The position numbers and the translations under genes were made by a program. This document shows positions 33,301-45,070 of a stretch of 64,000 nt of DNA, piece after piece. A model generated the notes under the pieces. The model saw nothing but the letters and a program-made list of their open reading frames with translations, was not told where the DNA came from and did not search any database. Origin of the DNA: Arthrinium phaeospermum (Eukaryota > Ascomycota > Sordariomycetes > Amphisphaeriales > Apiosporaceae); the NCBI GenBank assembly GCA_006503535.1, contig QYRS01000001.1, positions 4,712,001 to 4,776,000 of the forward strand. Direction: 5' to 3'. The first letter of the stretch is position 1, and every line of letters starts with the position of its first letter.

Positions 33301-35473
33301 GGAGATATCTCGTCGCAAGAGGAGACCGGTCGATTGATAATGGATTGATATCAACTACCTACATAGGTACTCCTCTTGTTCCCTCTTTTCGTTCCTTTTC
33401 AGTTCTCTGTCTCGGAGAAAACAAGTTTGGCCGCCGACTATTGTCTGTCATTGCAACCCATCCTTCTCACCTACTACTACCACAACAGGAATATACCTGC
33501 TTTGTGGTCGCAGTAGCAGTGACTATACAGGTTAGAATACTGCCCTCATCCCAAGAGACCTCTAGCGGACGGGCGTGCCTTTCTGTCCAAGTCAAGTCAT
33601 CTCCACTCTTTCGGCTCTGTCAACCAGCCGGCCATTTGCGCAGCCGACTAGGTAGGCTAATACTGCAACCTTCCCTAAACCAGACTGGGAAACGGCCTCG
33701 TCGTGCTAGGCTGGAAGTGATGATGAGCAAAACAACAAGAGACGCGTGAGCCGGATGTATGTACGCATCGAGTATCTGATGTTCGGGTGCAAATAATGAT
33801 ATGATGATACATATCTCAATGTATGGGCACCACCTTGCACCGTCCGCTGTATGAGATATGCCTGTAAGATGATGGGCAATTGCACTGCAGATCGATCCGC
33901 TTCAGTTTTTTCCTCCGGCTCTTTTTGCCATGCACTTTCAAGACTTTCCCCGATTCCCCTTTTAATAAGGTGGGCAGGCCAGTCGAGCGGGTCCCCAGTC
34001 TTTTTGCTGGGCTCCGGTCTTTTTGGGCACCGCCCCTCGATGTGCCTGACCTTCTGAAACGGCGAATTATTTGCAAGTATCAAATCAATCGCGGGTATCC
34101 CACTTGGGGCCTGGCCGGCTCGCTGCGCTACTGCACGAACTGCTGCTGCACCCTTTCTAGTTGCAGATGCGCTATCAGCGACCCCCCCATCCAACCATTT
34201 CGTCCCCCCATCACCCTATCACCCTCCATCAGACACACCTCGGCCCCTCCTCGTCCTACCTTACCCATAACGAACTGGATTTCAAGTCGTAGTAGTGTGT
34301 GTCGGTGTCTGTCTGGCTGTCTCTCTGGCTGTCTAGTAGCGGTGGTGGTTGATTGATTGGAGACCAATCGCACCCTCGCTCTCGACCTCGTCCTTCTTCC
34401 CCTTTCATCAGAATCAATTCAATTGCAGCAGTTCCGCACCCACCCCCTCCCCCGTAAATCAACACAACCTTCACCTTTTTCCCTCTTTCCATCCGGGGCC
34501 TCCTGTCTGTGTGCTTGCATTCACACTTGCGACAGATCTGCAATCATAGCAATCGCAAAGAAGCGACGAGACCGACCCGTCTCTTCCAAATCCTTCCAGT
34601 CGTCCAGCCAAATCAAACACGTAGAAAGCTGGTGCAACATTTCAGCTGCAGCCTGCGTGTCTCGAACAAGAACGGTTGTCTTGTCTGACCTGAAGGAAGG
34701 ACATACCCTCTCTCCCTATTCGTCGCACTTTCGACCGGCAACCGCTCGTACTTTATGTGGTCAAACATCAATTTCGAACCCGCTGCTCATAATTATACTT
34801 AACCTGCCCTATTGACACAGCGCGCCGGCCAGAAGGCTGTTTTTCTTGTCCGACCTAATATATACGCCCGCAAAACCCACTCTGCCACCGAAACCAAATC
34901 CTCGTGGACCCCCTAATTGCATTTAGTGCCGCGCCTGGCAACCAACTGCTGGTCATAAGGGGTAGCCTCTCACTATTTCCTGCCTAAAGAGATCGAAGCA
35001 GCACATCCGAGTCAGCTGAAAGAAAACTAAATCTCCAGAGAGAGAGAAAGACCCCCCCTTCAATCGACGCGACTCTTAACAAGACGAAAAGGCGTGTTAC
35101 CTCGACGCCCGACGCCAGGAGGAACCACTGCGGCGTTCCTCATTGACATTTCGTGGCGCAGACCGGCCTGGTAGCCGATCCTCGAAAACCCCTTACACTC
35201 TCTTGCATTCCAGTGCTTTCATTTCAGCTCCTGCTGTCAACGAGGCGATCGAATTCCGACCCGAGCTGCTCTTACGAAGCCACGCCCATTTTGTCGCGCT
35301 CTGGCGCCAACTCTTTCTTGCCAGCAAGCCATCTCCGTGCTTGCCCTTTCATCAGAACAGAGCGCTCAGTCGGCCGTGCCAATTAGCACCACAGCGACCT
35401 ATCGCCGCCTCCTCCCCCCTACGGGACTGCGTTTGCCAGTCACGCGAGACCTCTAGGTCGATCCACCTCCTTA

Positions 35474-37894
35474 ATGCCGCCCAGGACCAATTCGAACATG
35501 TCAGTCATGTTACAAACTCCGTCACGGGCGTCCACAGCCTCGTCATCTTCATTTCAGCCCATATCCCGCCAAAACACCATGTCGTCCTACGATGGCTCCC
35601 GATCCGCCCGTCAGTCGAAGCGATACTCCATGTCGGCGCTGTACATGTCCATGTCCGCCAACGAGAGCGAGTTGGAAATCGAAGATGACCTGGCCAAGGC
35701 CCAGAAAGTCCTGCGCGAACTCAAGTCCAAGATTTCGTCGCAGTCCAAGAAGAACTTCGTCCTCGAAAAGGATGTGCGGTATCTCGACTCGCGGATCGCC
35801 CTGCTCATCCAAAACCGCATGGCACTAGAAGAGCAGAACGAAGTGGCAAGCCATCTGGAAGATGGCACCGAGCTGCAGGAGGGTTCGTTCCCGAACGATG
35901 ACAAGACGCAAAAGTACGGCAACCTGCTGTTCCTCCTGCAGTCTGAGCCCCGGCACATCGCTCACCTGTGCCGCCTCGTATCCATGTCCGAAATCGACTC
36001 GCTACTGCAAACCGTCATGTTCACAATCTACGGAAACCAATACGAGAGTCGCGAAGAGCATCTGCTCCTGACCATGTTCCAGTCCGTGTTGACATACCAG
36101 TTCGACACGACGCCCGAGTACTCCTCGCTCCTGCGGGCGAACACGCCCGTTTCCCGAATGATGACGACTTACACACGCCGCGGCCCCGGCCAGAGCTTCC
36201 TGCGATCCGTCCTCGCGGACCGGATCAACAGCCTCATCGAGCTTAAGGACCTCGACTTGGAGATCAACCCCCTCAAGGTGTACGAGCGCATGTGCGAGCA
36301 GATTGAGGAGGACACTGGCAGCCTGCCGCCTTCCCTGCCGCGGGGCATCACCGCGGAAGAAGCCGCCGAGAACGCACAAGTCCAGGCCATCATCGAGCCC
36401 CGCCTGACCATGTTGACCGAGATTGCTAACGGCTTTCTCAACACCATCTTTGACGGCTTGGATGAGGCGCCGTACGGAATCCGGTGGATCTGCAAGCAAA
36501 TTCGGTCCCTAACCAAGCGAAAGTACCCAGACGCCAACGACCAAATTATTTGCACACTTATCGGAGGTTTCTTTTTCCTGCGCTTCATCAACCCCGCCAT
36601 CGTTACGCCGAAATCCTACATGCTTATTGACGGCGCGCCGGCCGAGAAGCCGCGCAGAACCCTGACCCTCATCGCCAAGATGCTGCAGAACTTGGCTAAT
36701 AAGCCATCGTATGCCAAGGAGCCATACATGGCCAAACTGGCGCCATTCATCAATGGAAACAAGGAACGCATCAACAAGTTCATGCTCGACCTGTGCGAGG
36801 TACAAGACTTCTACGAGAGTCTGGAGATGGACAACTACGTGGCACTGTCCAAGAAGGACCTGGAGCTTTCGATTACGCTCAACGAAGTCTACGCCATGCA
36901 CGGGCTCCTCGACAAGCACACCGCAGAACTATGCAAGGACGAGAACTCCCACTTGGCCCTGATCATCAACGAACTGGGCCCCGCCCCGCCTCAAGTGCCC
37001 AGAAAAGAGAACCGAGCGATCAACCTGCCCCTCTTCAGTCGGTGGGAGACCGCCATCGACGACCTCACCGCCGCTTTGGACATTACGCAGGAGGAAGTTT
37101 TCTTCATGGAGGCCAAATCGATCTTTGTCCAGGTCATGCGTTCTATTCCGCCTAATAACACGGTTTCTCGCAGGCCTCTCAGACTGGAGCGAATTGCCGA
37201 CGCCGCCGCCACCTCCAAGAACGATGCCGTCATGGTCCGCAAGGGTATCCGCGCCATGGAGCTCCTGAGCCAGCTGCAGGAGATGAAGGTGATTGACAAG
37301 TCGGATCAGTTCAGCCTCCTCCGGGACGAGGTGGAGCAGGAGCTGCAGCACCTCGGTTCGCTGAAGGAAGGTGTACTTACGGAGACGCAGAAGCTCGAAG
37401 AGGTGTTCAAGACGATCCGGGATCATAACTCGTACTTGGTCGGGCAGCTCGAGACGTACAAGAGCTATCTGCACAACGTTCGGAGTCAGTCGGAGGGTAC
37501 ACGCCGCAAGCAGCAAAAACAGCAGGTACTCGGCCCCTATAAATTCACCCATCAACAACTGGAGAAGGAAGGAGTTATTCAGAAGAGCAATGTTCCGGAC
37601 AATAGGAGAGCCAACATCTACTTCAACTTCACTAGCCCCCTTCCTGGTACCTTTGTTATTTCACTCCACTACAAGGGTGAGGACCTCCATAGTTGGTTGC
37701 CCCTGTGTAGCGATTCTCTAACAGACGAAACAGGTCGGAACCGAGGACTCCTCGAGCTGGACCTAAAGCTCGATGACCTGCTCGAGATGCAAAAGGACAA
37801 TCAAGATGACTTGGACCTCGAGTATGTTCAGTTCAACGTTACGAAAGTATTAGCACTCCTGAACAAGAGATTCGCAAGGAAGAAGGGGTGGTAA
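35474..37894 (+). CDS. Ras GTPase-activating protein (RasGAP + RasGAP C-terminal domain)
   Basis: The frame is open from ATG 35474 to the stop at 37892-37894, but it contains an intron at 37677-37733. That intron is 57 nt, with donor GTGAGG, branch CTAAC and acceptor CAG, and has no stop and a length divisible by three. Splicing gives 787 residues and joins HYKG to RNRGLLELDLKL. The N-terminus is Ser-rich, followed by a coiled coil (about 60-130). The RasGAP domain has LLRANTPVSRM (probable arginine-finger region), the hallmark FLRFINPAIVTP, and LIAKMLQNLANKP. A RasGAP C-terminal domain closes the protein. The family stimulates GTP hydrolysis on Ras and sets polarity and growth signalling at the cortex; it resembles fission-yeast Gap1 and Aspergillus GapA. 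Residues look intact. Confidence 0.93.
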   Translation: MPPRTNSNMSVMLQTPSRASTASSSSFQPISRQNTMSSYDGSRSARQSKRYSMSALYMSMSANESELEIEDDLAKAQKVLRELKSKISSQSKKNFVLEKDVRYLDSRIALLIQNRMALEEQNEVASHLEDGTELQEGSFPNDDKTQKYGNLLFLLQSEPRHIAHLCRLVSMSEIDSLLQTVMFTIYGNQYESREEHLLLTMFQSVLTYQFDTTPEYSSLLRANTPVSRMMTTYTRRGPGQSFLRSVLADRINSLIELKDLDLEINPLKVYERMCEQIEEDTGSLPPSLPRGITAEEAAENAQVQAIIEPRLTMLTEIANGFLNTIFDGLDEAPYGIRWICKQIRSLTKRKYPDANDQIICTLIGGFFFLRFINPAIVTPKSYMLIDGAPAEKPRRTLTLIAKMLQNLANKPSYAKEPYMAKLAPFINGNKERINKFMLDLCEVQDFYESLEMDNYVALSKKDLELSITLNEVYAMHGLLDKHTAELCKDENSHLALIINELGPAPPQVPRKENRAINLPLFSRWETAIDDLTAALDITQEEVFFMEAKSIFVQVMRSIPPNNTVSRRPLRLERIADAAATSKNDAVMVRKGIRAMELLSQLQEMKVIDKSDQFSLLRDEVEQELQHLGSLKEGVLTETQKLEEVFKTIRDHNSYLVGQLETYKSYLHNVRSQSEGTRRKQQKQQVLGPYKFTHQQLEKEGVIQKSNVPDNRRANIYFNFTSPLPGTFVISLHYKGEDLHSWLPLCSDSLTDETGRNRGLLELDLKLDDLLEMQKDNQDDLDLEYVQFNVTKVLALLNKRFARKKGW
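37677..37733 (+). other. Stop-free 57-nt intron in the RasGAP gene
   Basis: GTGAGG donor, CTAAC branch about 15 nt before CAG, length a multiple of three. Retention would insert 19 residues without breaking the frame. Confidence 0.75.
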
Positions 37895-38974
37895 AACAGC
37901 CGGGCAACCAAACGTATTCGCAGCATACCCATTTTCTTCAATACGACGCAAACAGCCTGCCGTTATTTTTGGACGTCAACAACATCCTCGTTTTGCGCAC
38001 CCTCTCTCTCTCTCCTTCCTTCTGTGGCTTGGCGTTCTGGCGGGTCATTTTCGACGTGATACCAATACTTTTGATATACGACCATCGATTTCCTCCTCCA
38101 CATACTCTCGGAGATGGCTTGCCGGTTTTGTGTGACCGACCACGAATCTCCTTGTACTACTACTATCGAATCTTTCTCGGAGGACAAGCTTTGTTTATGC
38201 ATCCCGTTTTTCCACCAGCGACTTACGATTTTTCCCTGTTTCCGGCCGCAATTGATCGCTCGGCTTTACGTGGCTACCGGGCATACACGCTTTTACACCG
38301 GCGTTTGCCTGTATATTTCTTCTAATAAACCTACCTTCCACGGCCTCTTGGCAAAAGCTTCGTGTCGACAAAACCCCGTCTTCTGGTCGACCCAACGCTT
38401 CTAATCACCAAGTTATCCTCGTCGGTGCTACTCCCTCCACCTATTTTGGCACGACACGGACGGCACAACTCCACCAGCGCTTCCGCCAATCATCACGATG
38501 GCGCTCGCGCGGCTGGTGGTATGATCTGAATGTCGACATTTGACCACGGGAAATGGAGTTACGGCTGGACCGGAGGCTCGATGTATTATTTGTTCTTTGG
38601 GGTTCGGGGAGGGGAAGAGCAGGACACTTACAGTAATTCCTTATGAAGCATGAGTCGTCGACATTGGGTTGGGCAAGTTTGCTTTTTATCTCGTTTTCCC
38701 TCCCTCCCCCCTTCGTCGGGGGCGAGGAGGGGCGAGATACGTTACGGCGGAGCTTATATGCAGATCAGGGGGTTTACGGCTTCGTAAGGGAGGCAGGAGG
38801 CAGTGTGCGTATGTGTGTGTAGTTGGGGTCGGTTTGGTGGGTGCTTGGATGGAGAGTTTCTGGCTTTGGTGTCAATAGCCACTGACTGGGTTCACTCTTA
38901 CACACGCAGATAGACGAATTTCATGAACCGTACATTTTCGATTTGACTAGATAACTCTTACTATGCATGGTTTG
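37895..38974. other. Intergenic
   Basis: 3' flank of the RasGAP gene and 3' flank of the small gene at 38975 (convergent). No gene seen. Confidence 0.4.
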
Positions 38975-39502
38975 CTACGTCTGGCACTTGGGGTATTTGG
39001 AGGCATAAAGCTGGGCGTTTCCGTCGGCGACAGTGGTATCCTCCACGGGGTTCGAGTTGTCGTCCCCCGCCGCCGCCGCGTCGTCAAAGATTCGTTCCCC
39101 TTTGTAGAAGAACGTCTGGGAGTAGTTGCCGTCGCCCTTCTTGGTGCTCCAGGCGAGGGTGATGCCGACGGGCGTGTACGGCATGATGTCGCGGTAGCGG
39201 ACGACTTCCCCCTCCTCGCCGCCGCCACCGAAGTCCCCGAAGTCGTGCAGGCCGCCGTGGCCGTCGGGGACGAGGCGGGGGTTCGAGCCGGAGGCGACGT
39301 TCTCGCGGGTCACGCCGCTCAGGTCGACGTAGGTCGCGTAGGCGGAGAAGGCGCCGCCCAGGTTGGGCCGGCAGGCGCCCGGGAGCTGCTCCGGGCGGCG
39401 GTCGAGGGCGAGGGTGAGGAGGTGGCCGGCGCCGGGGGACCAGCAGGTGGCGCCCGGGTCGGGGAGGAGGCGGGACTCGTGGCAGGAGGGCTTTTGGCCC
39501 AT
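38975..39502 (-). CDS. Small Gly-rich hypothetical protein
   Basis: 175 residues, single exon. Gly-rich centre (FGDFGGGGEEGE) flanked by plausible folded segments: FSAYATYVDLSGVTREN and RDIMPYTPVGITLAWSTKKGDGNYSQTFFYKG. Three Cys near the N-terminus and one near the C-terminus. Residue balance (Tyr, Asn, Lys) favours this strand over the equally long plus-strand frame, which is Gly/Val/Ala/Arg-only. No family recognised; an upstream exon cannot be excluded. Confidence 0.5.
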   Translation of the reverse strand: MGQKPSCHESRLLPDPGATCWSPGAGHLLTLALDRRPEQLPGACRPNLGGAFSAYATYVDLSGVTRENVASGSNPRLVPDGHGGLHDFGDFGGGGEEGEVVRYRDIMPYTPVGITLAWSTKKGDGNYSQTFFYKGERIFDDAAAAGDDNSNPVEDTTVADGNAQLYASKYPKCQT

Positions 39503-41704
39503 GGTTGGGGGTTGAGGGGGTGGGTGATGGGATTGGGTGTGACGGTGTGGGCTTGTTGAGCTACTGCTGCTGCTTTTGGAGTGCAGGTTGGTTCTAGGGC
39601 CGGTGCTGGTGTATAAGCGGGTGCTTCGAGTTGACGATGAGAAGGAGTCTGGGGGTCTGAGGAAGGGCTCAAGTTGCGATTTAGAATGGGTTGAATGGAC
39701 GAGGTAGAGATGAGGAATTGCTCTGTTGATGCCCCCTTATTCATCCACTGTGCATTCCCTCTGTCGACACCTTGTTGGTGGTTGAGATCGCGGCCGCCAC
39801 TATTCATCGCCAAACCACCCGGATGTCTCCTCTATTTCCGTCGGCCAAATCTACCTTGGCTGAAGACCGTTCTAGGCTTGCGACTAGGGATCTCGACTCT
39901 CTTTACTGTTTCGTTCCTAGAACGTGGTTCTTTGAAAGTGGTATATGATCCCCGGCTTTTGACCTCAAGCCTCCTTTAGGAGGAGTCGTGCCATCTTGTG
40001 GTGTTTCTCGGGTGCATTGCATTACTTTCGACAGGATAGCCGACCGACGGGCCCAGCATGCAATGATACCATTCGTTCCTTGGATAGTTAAATCAGTTTG
40101 ATTCCGTAAATTACACATGCCTCGTCTCGTGTTCGCTAAGGTCGTCATCATTGAAGCGGTTAAACCGTAGTTTTGGAGGGAAAGCCTCTGGGCATTGTTA
40201 GGCACAACCGCGAGTCGCAAGTCGACCTTCCTGTTGTACGATTTGCTTGTCATCGTCGTTTGAGACGCATTGTTCAAGAGTCGAGACATTCGGAATTTGA
40301 TGAATATTCTCTGCAGCATCGAATGTATCTGTTTCTTCATGTGCGCTTTCTCAAGCTGGTTGCTCGAGGAGCTCAGCAGTGTAAGTTCTTCAACCCCACA
40401 TTGAAGAGCTCTTAGGTGCCGTAGCTCAGCCACCTCCACGCCTGGCCCAAAGTGCCGGACCGCTAGCAATTATGCTGACATCAAGCCCTATTGCGAGGAA
40501 ACATTGCACACGACATTTGTGTAAAGGAGGCTTCATCAGCCGCAAGCGGTGATACCCCGGGCCTTTCGTCGTAAGGCGAACTAATCATGTCAACTGCTTT
40601 GTGTCATATGACTGTGGGGCGGCTCTTATCGTTCATCAAGTATGTTCGCTACCTGATGGACACGGCGTCGTGCGACTCCCACTTCCTCACCCCCGAATTG
40701 TCTCGCGACCCGAACTGGATGACGTGAGCAAAGCGACCTGGAGGATCTCGCATTTGGCCGGACCAGGGCCAGTTGCCCGGTTGAGCCAGGTGACGCAGGC
40801 ATTTCTGCATAGACGCCGGGCGCATCAAGCAGGTCGACGATGCCATGTTTACCCTGAAAGGCAGGAGGCATTTTGCCCAGAAATGCGCCAAGCGCGATTG
40901 ATATATATCCCCACAGAAGTGACCTGCGATGGGGTTTGGTCCTCCAAGAGCTCGGCGTTCGATGCCCAGGAATGTCTACTGTGAGTAAGCTCACCGAAGC
41001 TTTTGCCAATTGAGCCGAGTTACCAAAAAAGCAATGGGATGGTATTAGCAAACAGATTGCTTGTTCCGGAAGGTGCAAGACTTATGGAATGCTGGAGGAA
41101 CTTCCAAAGCACACCTGGTTCCAAGCCGAAACCGAAGCCAGATTGAGGCACTCAGCACCGTCCGTGACAGGCAAAGAGGCAGACACCCACCCCTTATCAG
41201 CTCATCGGGGGTTTTCACCTGTGGTGCTACAGTACAGCAGTTCGTAGCGACCAGTGGAGAATCACGAGATGGTCACATTGATGCCCTTCCCTGCCACCTC
41301 GCAGCTGTCGGTAAGAACTAAGAGCAGTCTTGGCCAATCTGGGATGCCATGTCTCATAGGCACGATAAGCTGCAACCGCTGATCATTCCCGCAGTCGATG
41401 GCGTGCGGGGGGGGAAACGTTCCATTGACACTCCCTCAAACTCAAATCATACATAATGAGGCGCCAACCAACGCCAACCAGCGCCAGCCATTCCGACCGT
41501 TTCTTATTTACTCAATTGGAGTTTTTTTTTTTTTTGCCTAGACCCTCAAAAGTCTCCCTCTGTCCTGGGTTTCAGGTTCTGTTGAAATAATTGGCGTGCC
41601 ACAGTCTGAGTTGCGCACACGCTTATGAAACACCCCCTTCGGAGTCGTGCTTGAACGTTACTGCCCGCCCTACCCCTAGCACCCCGACGGGTATTGCAAG
41701 CGCA
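39503..41704. other. Divergent intergenic region, 2.2 kb
   Basis: A minus-strand frame at 39903-40469 begins only at TTG and shows no domain; I do not call it. A T14 run lies at 41522-41535 and the transporter leader follows. Confidence 0.4.
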
Positions 41705-43920
41705 ATGTCCACGACGGGAGACAAGGTGGAAACTGCGGGGGCCCCCGCGGGGAATGCCACCACCACCCCACCAGCGGCGCCGCCCACCGACGTGAAGAAG
41801 GATAATGCCGTCTCCAGTGAAACTCCACCGCCCACCGACACCGTGACAGAGAAGGAGGCCGGCGAGAGCATCGCCATCACGGGCCCCAACAAGATCGCCG
41901 AGGAAATCCTGCGGGGCCCCAACGGCGAGGAGTACCCGACGAAAGAGGAGCTCGACACGCTGCGCCGGGTCAAGGGCAAGATCCACTGGATCATCTACAC
42001 GGTCGCCTTCTGCGAGCTGTGCGAGCGCTTTGCCTACTACGGCACCACCCAGGTCTTTGTCAACTTCATCGCCGAGCCCCTGCCCCCTGGCTACTCGGGC
42101 ACGGGCGCCGCCGGCACCTACGGGCAGCCCGGCGCTTTGGGCATGGGCCAGCAGGCCTCGACGGGGATTACCCTCTTCAACAGTTTCTGGGCGTACATCA
42201 TGCCCCTGTTTGGGGCGTATCTGGCGGATACGTTCTGGGGCAAGTTCAAGACTATCAATGTTGCCATGTAGGTATTCTTGACAAAGTACTCTCGCGGCTC
42301 CTTCGAGATGCCCCATTGTCTTGTCAATTGGGCATTTTAGTCCATGAAAGACTTCATCACAAAATAGGCGACTAATGATTTTACACCTCGCAGTGGGCTT
42401 GCAACATTCGGCCACATCCTGATCATCGTCTCGGCTATCCCGGCTGTAATCAGAGCCCCCAACAATGCCGCAATGGCACCCTTCATCATCGGACTGATCT
42501 TCTTCGGCATGGGTGTTGGTTTCTTTAAGACGAATATCTCACCCTTGATCGCAGAACAGGTACGAAAGAGCCTAAACCTCTCAGTTGCATCTTCACCTGA
42601 CTCACTTTTCCAGTACGAAACATCCCACCCACGCGCCACCATCAAGACGCTGGCCAGCGGCGAGCGGGTCATCGAGGACCCCATCATGACCATCTCCGTC
42701 ATTTACATGCGCTACTACTTCTTCATCAACGTGGGAAGTCTGGTCGGCCAGATCTCGATGGTCTACGCGGAGAAGTACGTCGGCTTCTGGCTGTCCTTCA
42801 CGCTCCCGACCATCATGTTCCTCATCTGCCCGCTTGTCATGTACTGGTGCCGGAACAGGTACGTCCGCCTCCCGCCAACGGGCTCCGTCCTGGGCAAGGC
42901 GATGGGTATTATCGGGCTGGGCATGAAGGGGCGCTGGTCCTTGAACCCCGTCACCACGTTCCGCCACATGGCTTCCGACGATTTCTGGGAGCGGGCCAAG
43001 CCTAGCAAGATCGAGAACCGGCCGGCTTGGATGACGTTCGACGACGCCTGGGTGGACGAGGTGCGCCGCGGGTTCAAGGCTTGCACGGTTTTCTTCTACT
43101 TTCCCATCTTCTGGCTTCCCGTAGGTGTCCTATCCACTCTGTTATGAGCCATTGATCGTTACTAATGAATCTTCTCAAAGTACAACCAACTCTACAACAA
43201 CCTCGTCTCACAAGCCGCCACAATGAAGCTCGGGGGCGTCCCCAACGACATCGTCAACAACCTGGACCCCATCGCCCTGCTCATCTTCATCCCCATCACC
43301 GACAAGTTCATCTACCCGGCCATCGCGCGGACGGGCTTCGTCCTGACGCCCATCAAGAAGATCACGCTCGGCTTCGCCTTTGGCACCCTGGCCATGGTCT
43401 CGACGGCCGTCGTGCAGCACTACATCTACAAGGACTCGCCCTGCGGCGACCACCCGACCAAGTGCCCCGACGGCCCGCCGCCCAACATGAGCGTCTGGAT
43501 CCAGACCCCGGCCTACGTGCTCATCGCCTTCTCCGAGATCGCCGCCTCCATCACGGGGCTCGAGTACGCCTTCACCAAGGCGCCCAAGAACATGCGCGCC
43601 CTGGTCACGGCCGTCTTCTGGTTCGCGCAGGCCTTCTCGTCGGCCATCGCGCAGGCTTTCGTTCCGCTGGCCAAGGACCCCCTGCTGGTCTGGCTGTACA
43701 CGACCGTCTCGATCATCGCCGTCCTCGGCGGGATCGGGTTCTGGTTCACGTTCCGCAAGCTCGACGCCGAGGAGGAGGCGCTTAATACGCTGCCCGACTC
43801 CGAGTTCCACGGGAGCCGCAACAAGGACGAGGACCCGAGGCGACGCTGGCGGTGAAGCAGCGGCAGGAGGAGCAGCGGAAGTTGCGGGAGGTGCAGGGGT
43901 TGGAGGGGAAGCAGGGTTGA
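41705..43920 (+). CDS. ptr2: POT/PTR2-type oligopeptide transporter, 3' frame break
   Basis: Four exons: 41705-42267, 42394-42559, 42614-43120 and 43181 onward, with introns of 126, 54 and 60 nt. The frame as given stops at 43853-43855 (636 residues). Proton-coupled peptide transporter signatures are present: FCELCERFAYYG in the first helix, the region GAYLADTFWGKFKTI, and RYYFFINVGSLVGQ (PTR2 signature 2). About 12 hydrophobic segments fit the major-facilitator fold at the plasma membrane. The N-terminal about 85 residues are hydrophilic and Thr/Pro-rich. One extra G next to 43837 would carry the frame on through a Gln/Glu/Arg-rich tail of about 20 residues to the TGA at 43918-43920. That tail looks coding, so the early stop is suspect. 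ATG 41705 is preferred to the TTG at 41591. Confidence 0.9.
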
Positions 43921-45070
43921 GTTTGGCTATCTTCTGATGACACCATTCTTGCATATACTGGAAAGAACCCTGATAACGGCTACATTTACTTGGTGTACTA
44001 TCTAATGTTACATGTATATTACAGGTTCTGCACCAACCTACTACCACGCGAGAATCTCGTCGTTTGATTAGCTAACTGGGAGGTCATAATTCTGTAGCCA
44101 TTCGTTTCTATCTCTAACAAGCATGCAGCCTAATAGCTAAACTTGGAGACGCTGGTACAGAGCGCCAGTGTTATCACTGATGCCCACGTTTCCACTAATC
44201 CTCAACAAATTCGTATTCTGTATCTTACTGGATCTCCTCGAGCATCTTCCAAGCGCCATCATCCGCAAAGTAACTTTCCGGTGACTCTTGCGGTAAGCTG
44301 AGGTTTAAGGGGTACGCCCGGTCCTAACGGCGGCCAATACTATCTGGTTACGAGGAATCGCGGATAGCCAGATTTGAGCATGCGGCGGCGCAGACCGCAG
44401 TGTCCGCAGCAGCGAAGCCAATGGCATATGGCAGTAGGCTTACCTGACCACTGTCACATATCCGGCCGCAGTCGTTTCGTGGCGTTTCAGCAGTGGCGCC
44501 ACCGGGAAGAGCCTGGTAGGGACGGCTTGATGACTGCAGCTGCAGCCAGCCACAGCGGTTAGCTCGCAGAGTCGCGGAAGCTACTTATCGTACAACCGTG
44601 AGCCGAAAGCTACAGACCGGATGATCTGTTGGGAAAGACTGGGTGCAGTCCTTGAATTACTGATTTGTAGACATTCACGGCCTGTAGTCAAGGTTAGAGC
44701 GAGCGGGTACACCACGTCGGCCTCTCTCTCCCCCTCTCTTTTGCATCTCCATTTGATGCTAAAACACCTACTGCTTTTATTACCCCTTTAATATGTAGTT
44801 AGGTATGATACTAATTCACTGATATAACAAATCACTGCTCGAGCATGCGTCGGTTCTGGGGGAAACGATACAGAGAATAAATCACGTTATCACTATACAG
44901 TCAGAGATGATGAAAGATCCCGCTATCATTGAAGCATCCGCCAAATCATACACATGCTACAGCCTTGCCCTCTTCAGGTCTGCATTGTACCACGTAGGTT
45001 GCGTCGGATCAGAACCGTCGAACGGCCACTTTTCCACTGACCGTTTCCGTGCCTGATCGAACACCTTCGA
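43921..45070. other. Convergent intergenic spacer
   Basis: About 1.1 kb between the transporter (+) and the kinase gene (-). Nothing seen. Confidence 0.4.

Larger units (their letters stand above)
28530..35473. other. Long gene-poor region and RasGAP leader
   Basis: Nearly 7 kb without a frame that looks coding in codon use, hydropathy or splice structure. It holds homopolymers (16 A at 29136-29151, 13 G at 30290-30302) and short direct repeats near 32130. From about 34.1 kb pyrimidine-rich tracts suit a long 5' leader of the RasGAP gene. It could hide non-coding RNAs; none is recognisable by eye. Confidence 0.45.

Noticed and set aside
39903..40469. Minus-strand frame, 188 codons
   Set aside because: Starts only at TTG, no domain, composition not gene-like; left as intergenic.
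41546..42415. Long minus-strand frame, 289 codons
   Set aside because: Antisense shadow of the PTR2 exon 1 and intron; no domain, and the transporter signatures are on the plus strand.
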